Shown here piece after piece: positions 1 through 8,815 of a stretch of 64,000 nucleotides of DNA; the stretch's first letter is position 1, and each line of letters opens with the position of its first letter. The stretch is from Salegentibacter sp. R32 (GTDB lineage Bacteria; Bacteroidota; Bacteroidia; Flavobacteriales; Flavobacteriaceae). A program made the position numbers and the translations under genes. The notes below the pieces were generated by a model that was not told the origin of the DNA, did not search any database, and was given only the letters and a program-made list of their open reading frames with translations. The stretch is from positions 238,395 to 302,394 of the forward strand of contig NZ_RXOM01000032.1 in NCBI RefSeq assembly GCF_008692195.1, read 5' to 3'.

Positions 1-1
1 C

Positions 2-3000
2 TTGTTTAAAGTTGAAAAAAAGACGGAAGAAAAATTTGATATTCAACATTTTGGTGAAGGATTATTTGTTCAAGATGTTATAGAAGGGGAAAACGGAAAA
101 TTGTGGTTAGGTACAAAATCCCGTGGACTCTATACCTTTGAAGTTGCCACAGGTAAACTGCAGGCATTCCAACATAAGGAAGCCGATAAGATTAATAAAA
201 ATGTACGCTCCTTAGATTTTGATAAAGAAGGCACACTTTGGGTGGGAACTTATAACGGCGTGAATTTAATTTATCCCAATGGAAAAATAACCAAGGTAAC
301 CAGTAATCCCTATCAGCAAAAGAGCTTAAGCAAAAATACCGTCAAATCTGTTTTTGTAGATAAAAAAGGTTCGGTATGGATTGGCGCTTATTATGGAGGC
401 GTGAATATTTGGGATATTTCCAATACAAATTTCAACAGTTATAGTGAGAAAACCGGTAAAGTTGGCTTGAGTTACGATGTGGTAAGTTCTATAGAAAGCG
501 ATGGTGAAAACTTCTATTTGGGGACAGAAGGCGGCGGCATCACTATTTTGAATCAAGCAGAAAATACAACTTCCTATTTAAACCAAGAAACGCTTCCCGA
601 TTTTCCTAGCGGAAATATTAAATCGCTTCTCTACGTGAATAATCAACTGTGGGTAGGAACATTTAATGCCGGAGTTGCTCTTTACGATTTCAAGAAAAAA
701 GCTATTATATCTACCAAACTCACACAAAAAATAAATACCTATTTACAAGGTACAGGAGTTTACGCCATAGAGAAACAAACCGATTCTATACTTTGGTTGG
801 GAAGTTTTGGTAAAGGTTTACTAAAGTTGAATATTAAAGAAAAAAGTCTTCAAACCTTTAAAGCGCAACCGGAGATAAAAAACGCTTTATCGAGCAATAA
901 TATTAGAACCCTGCTCGTGGATAAGGCACAGAAACTTTGGGTGGGAACCGATAAAGGTTTAAACCAGTTGCAAAATCTGTCATCTGAAAATAGTGTAATT
1001 CAGCGATACCTGTTCAATCAAGAAGAAGTCACGGGCGATGATGTACTTAGTATTTATCAAGATACAAATGAAATTATCTGGGTAGGAACTAAATATAACG
1101 GACTTTTTAGCTTTCAGAATAATTCCCTTAAAAAAGTAACGGTTAAGATTGCTGAAGAAAGAATTACTACAATTCACGCGATTGTAGAAGATAAAAACGG
1201 CCATCTTTGGTTAAGCAGTAACCAAGGAATTATTGACTTCGATCCTCAAAAAAACACTTCAGAATTATACAATCAAAAAGACGGATTGGTAAGTAATGAG
1301 TTTAATAATAATGCCGGTTTTCAGCAAGGAAACCGTATTTATTTTGGCGGTCCTTCAGGAGTAACTTTCTTTAACCCTCAAAAAATCACTAAAAATGCTT
1401 ATTCACCCCAAGTCATCCTAACCGATTTTAAAATTCAAAATAAAAGTGTGGAAGTAGGTGGAGAAGAAAAAATACTTCAAGAAAATATTACTTATACCGA
1501 TGAAGTAGAATTGAGTTACGATAAGTCTAATTTTTCTATTCAATATGCAATTCCCAATTTTATAAGTTCCAGTAACAATCAATACAAATACCGTTTGTTG
1601 GGCTTGGAAAAAGAATGGAACCTTACCTCAAGTAACGAAGTTAACTACATTATCCAAAAACCGGGAACTTATACTTTTGAAGTAAAAGGTGCCAATAATG
1701 ACGGAAAGTGGAATGAAGAAGCCACACAATTAAAAATCACCGTTCATCCCGCACCTTGGCGTAGTGCTTGGGCTTTTATTATTTATGCGTTACTTATAGC
1801 TGGTGCTTTATTCGGTTTGTTACGCATTATAAAATCCAAATCAAAGCTTCAGCATAAATTAGAATTAGAGAAAATTGAAAGTGAAAATAACCGAAAACTC
1901 AATAAAGCCAAATTAGAATTTTTCACCAATATATCCCATGAATTCAGAACACCTTTAACCTTGATTATCGGTCCGTTACAGCAACTCTTAGCAGACTATA
2001 AAGGCAGTAATTTAATGTATAAGAAATTATTGGTGATAGAAAGTAGTGCTAATCAATTGTTGCAATTGATTAACCGCTTAATGGATTTTAGAAAACTGGA
2101 GAACAACCAAACCAAATTGGAAGCTGCGGAAGGAAACATCGTTAAGTTTCTACGGGAAATCTATCTTTCGTTTAGCGAATACGCTGAAAACGGAGACTAT
2201 ACCTATACGTTTAAAACTTCGCACGAATCGATGCTGGTTTACTACGACCGGGTTCAATTAGAACGGGTATTTTTCAACTTAATTTCCAACGCGTTTCGAT
2301 ACACTCCCAAAGGAGGCGAAATTTCAGTAGAAATAGAAAAAGAAGAAAACGAAATTAAAATCGCTATCAAAGATTCCGGTGTGGGAATTCCTGAAGATAG
2401 TTTAGCTAAAATTTTTGACCGTTTTTATGAAGTAGAAAAACCCCAACCTGCCGAAAATTATAACCAAGGAACCGGAATAGGACTTTCTATAGCTAAAAAT
2501 ATTGTTCAATTGCATCAAGGCAAAATCAAGGCAGAAAACCAGTCCCAAGGGGGAGCGGTGTTTACGGTAATCTTAAAAACCGGGAAAGAACATCTTTCTG
2601 AAGAAGACCTTATCAAAGACTTCAAGTTTAGTGACGACATTTCCCAATATGTTAACCAATTGGAACGCCCGGAGAAAATTATTAAAAAAGAATTTGATGA
2701 CTTGGTGCTGGAAGAAGGCAAGCACACTTTACTATTGGTGGAAGATAGTGAACCGCTTCGTTCCTTTATGGCCAACCTTTTAAAAAGTGAGTACAACATC
2801 ATAGAAGCCGAAAACGGAAAAGTAGCGTTAGAAAAAACCTTGAAATACATGCCAGATTTAATTGTGAGCGATGTTATTATGCCAGAAATGGTGGGGACAG
2901 AACTTTGTTCACAAATTAAGAAAAATGTAAAAACAAGTCATATTCCGGTGATTCTGTTAACGTCTAGAAGTGCGCTGGTTTATAAGTTTGAAGGTCTGGA

Positions 3001-3493
3001 AAGTGGTGCCGATGATTACATTAGCAAACCTTTTAATGTGAAAGAATTTCAGTTAAGAATTAAAAACTTAATCGATTCTACCCAACGTTTAAAAGCTAAA
3101 TTTTCTTCAGAAAATAATTTGGTGCCCGAAGATATGACGGTTTCTTCCCTCGATGAAAAGTTATTTAAAAAAGCCTTGGATATTGTACGGGAAAATATTT
3201 CCAACGAGCAATTTAACATCCCCACTTTTAGTGCCGAACTGGGAGTGAGCAGAACCATGCTTTTTACAAAAATTAAAGCTTGGACCAATTGTACGCCCAA
3301 CGAATTTATTCAGGAAATAAGAATGAAAACCGCCGCACAATTATTAGAAAAAGGAAAGATAAATATTTCTGAAGTAAGTTATAAAGTAGGTTTTAAAAAC
3401 CCGAAATATTTCTCTAAATGCTTTCAGAAAAAATACGGAAAAACACCTACGCAATATTCCAATACCTTTTTTGAAGATTCACAGGAAAACTAA
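2..3493 (+). CDS. Hybrid two-component system sensor/regulator (HTCS), 5' partial
   Basis: Inner-membrane one-protein signalling system that senses glycan fragments in the periplasm and switches on a polysaccharide locus. The visible 1163 residues carry, in order: repeated beta-propeller blades (W-L/V-G-T motifs, residues about 30-455), a Y_Y_Y domain (about 500-582), one membrane helix (about 590-609), a histidine kinase core with H646 in the NISHEFRTPL motif, an ATPase domain (N-box near 759-765, GTGIGLS near 823-829), a receiver domain with phospho-acceptor D957 (VSDVIMPEM), and a C-terminal AraC-type HTH (about 1050-1160). No signal peptide or ATG is present at the window edge and whole HTCS proteins are longer, so the true start lies upstream. 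It stands next to GH88 and GH2 genes and probably controls region 1. The family assignment is firm; the inducer is unknown. Confidence 0.95.
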   Translation: MFKVEKKTEEKFDIQHFGEGLFVQDVIEGENGKLWLGTKSRGLYTFEVATGKLQAFQHKEADKINKNVRSLDFDKEGTLWVGTYNGVNLIYPNGKITKVTSNPYQQKSLSKNTVKSVFVDKKGSVWIGAYYGGVNIWDISNTNFNSYSEKTGKVGLSYDVVSSIESDGENFYLGTEGGGITILNQAENTTSYLNQETLPDFPSGNIKSLLYVNNQLWVGTFNAGVALYDFKKKAIISTKLTQKINTYLQGTGVYAIEKQTDSILWLGSFGKGLLKLNIKEKSLQTFKAQPEIKNALSSNNIRTLLVDKAQKLWVGTDKGLNQLQNLSSENSVIQRYLFNQEEVTGDDVLSIYQDTNEIIWVGTKYNGLFSFQNNSLKKVTVKIAEERITTIHAIVEDKNGHLWLSSNQGIIDFDPQKNTSELYNQKDGLVSNEFNNNAGFQQGNRIYFGGPSGVTFFNPQKITKNAYSPQVILTDFKIQNKSVEVGGEEKILQENITYTDEVELSYDKSNFSIQYAIPNFISSSNNQYKYRLLGLEKEWNLTSSNEVNYIIQKPGTYTFEVKGANNDGKWNEEATQLKITVHPAPWRSAWAFIIYALLIAGALFGLLRIIKSKSKLQHKLELEKIESENNRKLNKAKLEFFTNISHEFRTPLTLIIGPLQQLLADYKGSNLMYKKLLVIESSANQLLQLINRLMDFRKLENNQTKLEAAEGNIVKFLREIYLSFSEYAENGDYTYTFKTSHESMLVYYDRVQLERVFFNLISNAFRYTPKGGEISVEIEKEENEIKIAIKDSGVGIPEDSLAKIFDRFYEVEKPQPAENYNQGTGIGLSIAKNIVQLHQGKIKAENQSQGGAVFTVILKTGKEHLSEEDLIKDFKFSDDISQYVNQLERPEKIIKKEFDDLVLEEGKHTLLLVEDSEPLRSFMANLLKSEYNIIEAENGKVALEKTLKYMPDLIVSDVIMPEMVGTELCSQIKKNVKTSHIPVILLTSRSALVYKFEGLESGADDYISKPFNVKEFQLRIKNLIDSTQRLKAKFSSENNLVPEDMTVSSLDEKLFKKALDIVRENISNEQFNIPTFSAELGVSRTMLFTKIKAWTNCTPNEFIQEIRMKTAAQLLEKGKINISEVSYKVGFKNPKYFSKCFQKKYGKTPTQYSNTFFEDSQEN

Positions 3494-3587
3494 ATAAGTC
3501 TTCCAAAGTCAATGAAAATCAGGGAGATTGTATTTTTTTATCCTTTTTTTGAATTATTAGGTAAAGCTTAGGGCGTAGATTTGAAGT

Positions 3588-3683
3588 ATGAAATTTAATA
3601 AGCCCGGGTCTAAAGCCACCGAAATTTTCTTAATGCTAATCATTATAGTATTGGGGCTCGTTATTATTTATTTAAGCTATTAA
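3588..3683 (+). CDS. Possible 31-residue single-pass membrane peptide
   Basis: A short open frame in the gap between the sensor gene and the GH88 gene. It would encode MKFNKPGSKATE followed by one very hydrophobic stretch (residues about 13-31, rich in Ile, Leu and Val) ending at a TAA stop. The layout, a short basic N terminus then one helix, is what a genuine small membrane protein looks like. No family is recognised and no clear ribosome site is visible, so this could be a chance frame. It ends 29 bases before the GH88 start. Confidence 0.4.
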   Translation: MKFNKPGSKATEIFLMLIIIVLGLVIIYLSY

Positions 3684-3712
3684 TTAGCTGAAAAATTCTA
3701 GAAAAAGAAGCT

Positions 3713-4903
3713 ATGTTTAAAATAAAAATAGTAGCATATATTATTGCGTTTATATTACTGGGTTGTCAACCTAAGAAAAAGAATAAGGAAGAACGTGTAG
3801 AGGTAGAAAAAGAAGAAAATGTGGTGTTGAACTCCCGTTACCAAAAACTTTTAGACTATCCGGTAGATTCCCTTTCTTTTCCCAGAAGTGCAGACTCATT
3901 AGGTCAAATTAAAAAAGTACCTTCCGGAGATTGGACCAGTGGTTTTTTTGCAGGGAATTTATGGCAACTCTATCAATTAACAGAAGAGCAAGAATACCGT
4001 GATAAAGCTCAACAATGGACAGTTTTTATCGAAAAAGAAAAGCTGAACGGTAAAAGTCACGATGTAGGATTTAAAGTATTTTGCAGTTTTGGGAATGGTT
4101 TAGAAGTAAACCCTGAAAATAAGCATTATCAAAAAGTGGTGGTGAAAGCGGCTAACACCCTTGCCAGCCGATACAGCGATAAGGTGAAGTCCATCCGTTC
4201 TTGGGATTTCAATAAAAAACAATGGCAATTTCCGGTCATCATTGATAATATGATGAATTTAGAATTGCTCTTTGAAGCAGCTAAAATTGCGAAAGACAGT
4301 ACTTTTTACGAGATAGCCGTCAATCATGCCAATACCACTTTAAAAAACCACTTTAGGGAAAACAACAGTACATTTCATGTGGTAGATTACGATTCCCTTT
4401 CCGGTAATATCCACGAAAAAGTCACTCACCAAGGTTTTAACGATTCCTCTTCGTGGGCAAGAGGGCAGGCTTGGGCAATTTATGGTTTTACGATGGCCTA
4501 TCGTTACACGCAGAACGAACGTTATTTAAATCAAGCCAAAGCCACAGTGAAATTCTTTATTAATCATAAAAACTTACCGGAGGATGGGATTCCTTATTGG
4601 GATTTTAACGACCCAGATATTCCCCAAGCACCAAGAGATGTTTCTGCGGCTACTGTAGTGGCTTCCGGATTGTTAGAGTTATATACTTATACCCAAGAAG
4701 AGCCTTTTTTAGCCTATGCAGAAAAAGTGCTTCACACCTTAAATTCTAAGGAATATCTTCTGAAAACTGAAAATGAAATTCCGTTTATTTTTAAACATAG
4801 TACCGGTAATTATCCCAAAAACGATGAGATAGATGTTCCCATTGTTTATGCAGATTATTATTACTTGGAAGCCCTACTGAGAAAGAAAAAATTTAATTTA
4901 TAA
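3713..4903 (+). CDS. GH88 unsaturated glucuronyl hydrolase, lipoprotein
   Basis: Removes the 4,5-unsaturated uronic acid left at the non-reducing end of oligosaccharides after polysaccharide lyase cleavage, probably in the periplasm. The 396 residues start with a lipoprotein signal (LLGCQ, Cys18) and continue as an alpha/alpha-barrel. The two catalytic aspartates of the family can be placed at D117 (SHDVGF) and D178 (IDNMMNLELL); their 61-residue spacing equals that of D88/D149 in the Bacillus enzyme. The GFNDSSSWARGQAW block is also typical of GH88. The gene follows the sensor and lies 11 bases before the GH2 gene, so they are probably co-transcribed. Its presence implies that a lyase in this locus makes unsaturated uronic ends. 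GH105 is a related alternative, but GH88 fits better. Confidence 0.9.
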   Translation: MFKIKIVAYIIAFILLGCQPKKKNKEERVEVEKEENVVLNSRYQKLLDYPVDSLSFPRSADSLGQIKKVPSGDWTSGFFAGNLWQLYQLTEEQEYRDKAQQWTVFIEKEKLNGKSHDVGFKVFCSFGNGLEVNPENKHYQKVVVKAANTLASRYSDKVKSIRSWDFNKKQWQFPVIIDNMMNLELLFEAAKIAKDSTFYEIAVNHANTTLKNHFRENNSTFHVVDYDSLSGNIHEKVTHQGFNDSSSWARGQAWAIYGFTMAYRYTQNERYLNQAKATVKFFINHKNLPEDGIPYWDFNDPDIPQAPRDVSAATVVASGLLELYTYTQEEPFLAYAEKVLHTLNSKEYLLKTENEIPFIFKHSTGNYPKNDEIDVPIVYADYYYLEALLRKKKFNL

Positions 4904-4914
4904 ATTCCCTATAG

Positions 4915-7350
4915 ATGAAGTTATACCAAAAAGCAATCTTGCTATTGCTAGCTATACAAGTATCTACAAGTATGCTTGCAAAGCCTGTTGAAAAAGAACA
5001 AAAATCGTCGAAGAATATTGTTAGAACAAAAACCAATCTCAATAAAAATTGGGGGTATTGGCCCAATAATACTAAGGATATCACAAAAGTAGAAGCTTCA
5101 ACTAGTTGGACAAAGATCAACCTTCCCCATACTTGGAATGATAAAGATGTGGTGGACAGCGAACCGGGCTACCGCAGAAGTGCTAGTTGGTATAAAAAAG
5201 AATTGAATATAGATGAACTTTCTTCAGAAGTAATTTACCAACTTTATTTTGAAGGTGCTAACATTACCACCAAAGTGTATGTGAATGGACAAGAAGCAGG
5301 CGGTCACGTAGGAGGTTATTTGGGTTTTAAAATTCCCATTAATAATTTCATAAAAGAGGGAAAAAATGAAATTTTGGTGCGGGTAGATAATAGCTATAAC
5401 CCGGAAATTATTCCCTCACAACAAAACGATTTTTTCATTTATGGCGGAATCACCCGCGATGTTTGGTTAGAAAAATTACCAAAAAACAATATTGAAAAAA
5501 TAAAAGTAACCACTCCAAACGTTTCAGAAAAAAAGGCATCCTTAAGCGTAGCGGTTAATGTAAATGATATTTCTGCTAATCTCCATATCAAAGGAATAGT
5601 AAAAAACCCTGCAGGAAAGTTGGTAACGACTAAAACTGTAAAAGCTAAAGCTGAAAATAATTCTTTACAGTTTTCTACCATTAAAAATCCTCAATTGTGG
5701 GATACCGAAAATCCGCAATTATATACATTAGAAATAGTATTGATGAAAGGAGATGAGGTGATAGATTGGGTTTCAGAAAAAGTAGGTTTCCGCTGGTTTG
5801 AATTTAAAGAACACGGCCCATTTTACCTCAATGGAAAACGATTACTGCTTAGGGGAACTCACCGGCACGAAGAAATTGCCGGGGATGGAGCAGCGATGAC
5901 CAATGAGCAGCACCGGAAAGATATGCAAGAAATTAAAGAAATGGGGGCTAACTTTGTGCGTTTGGCCCATTACCCACAAGATCCTGAAGTTTATAAAATG
6001 TGTGATAGCTTGGGTATTTTAGTGTGGGATGAATTATCTTGGAGCCGTGGTGGAGTGGGTAATCAAACCTGGAAAAAAAACACCAAACGTTTATTGAAAG
6101 AAATGATACTTCAGAATCAAAACCACCCCAGTATCATTATCTGGTCCATGGGAAATGAAATTTATTGGTTACCCGATTTTGAAGATGGAAATAACCCGGA
6201 AAAAATTAACCCGTTTCTACAAGAACTCAACGATCTCTCTCATGAATTAGACCCTTCCCGAAAAACCGCCATCCGAAAATATTATGAAGGAGCCGATATT
6301 GTAGATGTTTTTTCTCCTTCCATTTGGTCCGGCTGGTATTCCGGAAGTTATAAAAGTTATGAAAAAGCGGTTCAAAAATATAAAAAAGAATATCCCCATT
6401 TCTTACATGCCGAGTATGGAGGTTCTAGTCATTTAGGGCGACATACCGAAAATCCTGTGACAGGAGAAGGAGTGATTAAATCAGATGGCTGGGAAGAAGA
6501 GATCGTACAAACCAAGGTGAAGAATATTGCCCAGATTGGTGATTGGAGCGAAAATTATATGGTCGATCTTTTTGATTGGCACTTACGTATCTCTGAAAAT
6601 GATCCCACTTTTATAGGGAATGCTCAATGGGCATTTCGGGATTTTGCCACACCATTACGGCCTGAAAATGATATTCCTTATATGAATCAGAAAGGTTTAA
6701 CTTCGCGCTCCGGAGAACCCAAAGATGCCTATTATGTGTTTAAAAGTTATTGGGCCAAGGAACCTTTTACCTATATTGAATCTCATACGTGGAAACATCG
6801 CCAAGGTCCTGAAGAATTAGCCCGTACGGTAAATGTTTTTAGTAATTGTAACAAAGTCGAGTTTTTTATGAATGGTAAGAGTTTAGGAGTGAAAGAAAAA
6901 GACCTCACTAAATTCCCTGCTTCAGGACTAACCTGGGAAGTTAATTTCAAAGAAGGCGAAAATCAACTTCAGTCGATAGGTTATGCGAAAGATGGGGAGA
7001 AGGTAAAAGATAAGTTAACCGTTAATTACCGTTACGAAAAAAATGGAGTAGCAGAAGCTTTAAAACTCGATTATAAAAAACTGGAAAATGGAAATTACCT
7101 TGTAACCGCAATTGCTGAAGATGAGAATGGTTTACGCTGTTTGGATTATGAAAAGAAAGTCTATTTTCAATGTTTAGAAGGAGGAAAAGCTCTCAAACAT
7201 CAAGGAACTTATCAAGGCAGCAACATCATCGCTATGGCTAATGGAAAAGCTTCTATTGAAGTAATTCCCAACCCGGAAGGAGATTTTATAGTAATGAGCG
7301 TACTTAATCAAAGTTTTAAGGGAACCTATTTAAAAATCCCGTTAAAATAG
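4915..7350 (+). CDS. GH2 family beta-glycosidase (beta-galactosidase-like)
   Basis: Exo-acting retaining glycosidase that trims a non-reducing beta-linked sugar. The 811-residue protein has a signal peptide (about 1-22), an N-terminal sugar-binding jelly roll (about 45-190), an immunoglobulin-like domain (about 195-295), the TIM barrel (about 297-600) and C-terminal beta domains. Catalytic residues are visible: acid/base E415 (SMGNEIYW) and nucleophile E500 (HAEYGG). GH2 covers beta-galactosidase, beta-glucuronidase and beta-mannosidase, and the sequence alone does not settle which. It sits 11 bases after GH88, so it probably works on the same oligosaccharide once the unsaturated uronic acid is removed. 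A strong hairpin follows the stop codon. Confidence 0.88.
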   Translation: MKLYQKAILLLLAIQVSTSMLAKPVEKEQKSSKNIVRTKTNLNKNWGYWPNNTKDITKVEASTSWTKINLPHTWNDKDVVDSEPGYRRSASWYKKELNIDELSSEVIYQLYFEGANITTKVYVNGQEAGGHVGGYLGFKIPINNFIKEGKNEILVRVDNSYNPEIIPSQQNDFFIYGGITRDVWLEKLPKNNIEKIKVTTPNVSEKKASLSVAVNVNDISANLHIKGIVKNPAGKLVTTKTVKAKAENNSLQFSTIKNPQLWDTENPQLYTLEIVLMKGDEVIDWVSEKVGFRWFEFKEHGPFYLNGKRLLLRGTHRHEEIAGDGAAMTNEQHRKDMQEIKEMGANFVRLAHYPQDPEVYKMCDSLGILVWDELSWSRGGVGNQTWKKNTKRLLKEMILQNQNHPSIIIWSMGNEIYWLPDFEDGNNPEKINPFLQELNDLSHELDPSRKTAIRKYYEGADIVDVFSPSIWSGWYSGSYKSYEKAVQKYKKEYPHFLHAEYGGSSHLGRHTENPVTGEGVIKSDGWEEEIVQTKVKNIAQIGDWSENYMVDLFDWHLRISENDPTFIGNAQWAFRDFATPLRPENDIPYMNQKGLTSRSGEPKDAYYVFKSYWAKEPFTYIESHTWKHRQGPEELARTVNVFSNCNKVEFFMNGKSLGVKEKDLTKFPASGLTWEVNFKEGENQLQSIGYAKDGEKVKDKLTVNYRYEKNGVAEALKLDYKKLENGNYLVTAIAEDENGLRCLDYEKKVYFQCLEGGKALKHQGTYQGSNIIAMANGKASIEVIPNPEGDFIVMSVLNQSFKGTYLKIPLK

Positions 7351-7378
7351 TCTAATTCTCAAATTTGCTTTTAATTTC

Positions 7379-7420
7379 AAAACTTCATAGGGTGTTTTCA
7401 ACATCTTATGAAGTTTTTTG
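7379..7420 (+). terminator. Rho-independent terminator after GH2
   Basis: A perfect 11-bp stem (AAAACTTCATA / TATGAAGTTTT, 7379-7389 and 7407-7417) with a 17-base loop, ending in a T run. It lies 29 bases after the GH2 stop codon and would end the plus-strand transcript. Confidence 0.8.
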
Positions 7421-7749
7421 TTTGAAAATAGCAGTAATAACTCAGACTTTCCCAACAGATTTTAAACGATAGCTCTAAAGATACGCCTAGGCAAAGCCAT
7501 AGTGCGAGTAAGGTGCGTCCATAGCCCAAGCACAGTCAGAGCACAATAGTCCAATAATGAGTGGAGGCAAGGCAGGTTCGAGGTGTTGAATCCGAATATT
7601 TAAGATGCGAAATTTATAACATAAGGGATAACTTCTTAAAAGTAGAAGGAGGGTGTAAGAAATTTAGAGATTTACTTTAAAAAAATCACTTTTCTGATTA
7701 TACTTTGGGTAGACTTAAAACGAAGTAATAATTGTAGTTAATAAAAAAA
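7421..7749. other. Non-coding stretch between convergent genes
   Basis: About 330 bases between the GH2 terminator and the convergent lyase gene. No credible open frame or clear hairpin was seen. The part at about 7480-7590 is richer in G and C than the flanks and has no match elsewhere in the window that I noticed. Confidence 0.5.
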
Positions 7750-8811
7750 CTAATCCCTAATAATCACTTTCTGAAAGAAATTTTGAGTTGATGTAACCAC
7801 TTTCATAAGGTACATTCCTTTGGGTAAGGAAGAAATATCTATGGGATTGGTAGGATATGAAAGCGTACTTATTTCCTGCCCATTCATATTGAAAATTGAG
7901 ATGGAACTTAGGCTTTCTTCTTTACCGGTTTCAATAAACAAATTACCTTTTGTGGGAATTGGGTAAATGAGTGTTTTCTTTTTTTTTAAAGCTCCTTGAC
8001 TTTGATTGGCCAACTGAATTTTTTCAATATAAAAATCGGCGAATTTTACGCATTCATCCCTTAAATAGGAAGCGTTTAGCAAACTTCGGTAAATTCCCCA
8101 TTTAGGACGAAGAAAATTAGCACCAGTCTTCCACATTCTTAAGTTTTGAGAAGAATAATCAAGGATAATTTGATTACTGTCTATTTGTGTTAAAAGGAGT
8201 TGATAATTGGCTAGCCCTACTTCTCCATAGGTAATGGTTTCTTCGGCTTGTATCCATTGGCCGGTCACTTGATCTAAATTAATTTGAGTGATTTTTTCTT
8301 GGTCATTGGTTTCGGCATGAATGAGCTGTAATTTATTGGGAGAAGCTTTACGCGCTGTTAAGGTAATGGTAGGCATACCGCTTTGGGAGCCGCCTACTGC
8401 CTTAATTTGATGTAAATGAGTGAAGTTGGGAGAGGGTTTGAAGTTAGCATCTAATTTAAATTTCCATCTGTAAATTACGGTATCTCCCAAAAAGCCTTTC
8501 AACTCATTGGGCGAACTGCCATAAGTTTTAATTTCGGTTCTTTGCCTGTCATAATTAATACAACGGTCATTGTCTTCATCGGTATGAGCGTAAAAAGTAA
8601 ACACATAGTCTTCTAATTCTGCATCCCAAGCTTGTTGAATATGTTCTCCAAATGCAGGATGTGCACAGTCGGGTACTTCTACTACATTTCCTGAAGGGGC
8701 AAGTACGCTATTAATAAGTGAATAGGTATTGCTTTGGCCATCGGCATTCAATGTAGTTTGCGCATAAGTGCTTATACTTACCAAGAAAAAGAAAACTATG
8801 TGTTTTTTCAT
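7750..8811 (-). CDS. Probable secreted jelly-roll polysaccharide lyase with T9SS tail
   Basis: The 353-residue protein has a signal peptide (1-17, ending TYAQ), a beta-rich catalytic-type domain (about 20-265) and a C-terminal T9SS type A sorting domain (about 280-353, YPIPTKGNLFIE ... LPKGMYLMKV), so it is exported to the surface or medium. The middle has three blocks laid out as in jelly-roll lyases of the heparinase I, PL7 and PL20 kind: DRQRTEIK, THLHQIKAV and RPKWGIYRSL. I cannot name the family, and the lyase call rests on these motifs and on company: a PL6 lyase in the same operon and a GH88 that needs unsaturated ends. It is the last gene of the operon, 4 bases after the lamin-tail gene. 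A non-catalytic glycan-binding role is possible. Confidence 0.55.
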   Translation of the reverse strand: MKKHIVFFFLVSISTYAQTTLNADGQSNTYSLINSVLAPSGNVVEVPDCAHPAFGEHIQQAWDAELEDYVFTFYAHTDEDNDRCINYDRQRTEIKTYGSSPNELKGFLGDTVIYRWKFKLDANFKPSPNFTHLHQIKAVGGSQSGMPTITLTARKASPNKLQLIHAETNDQEKITQINLDQVTGQWIQAEETITYGEVGLANYQLLLTQIDSNQIILDYSSQNLRMWKTGANFLRPKWGIYRSLLNASYLRDECVKFADFYIEKIQLANQSQGALKKKKTLIYPIPTKGNLFIETGKEESLSSISIFNMNGQEISTLSYPTNPIDISSLPKGMYLMKVVTSTQNFFQKVIIRD

Positions 8812-8815
8812 AAGC

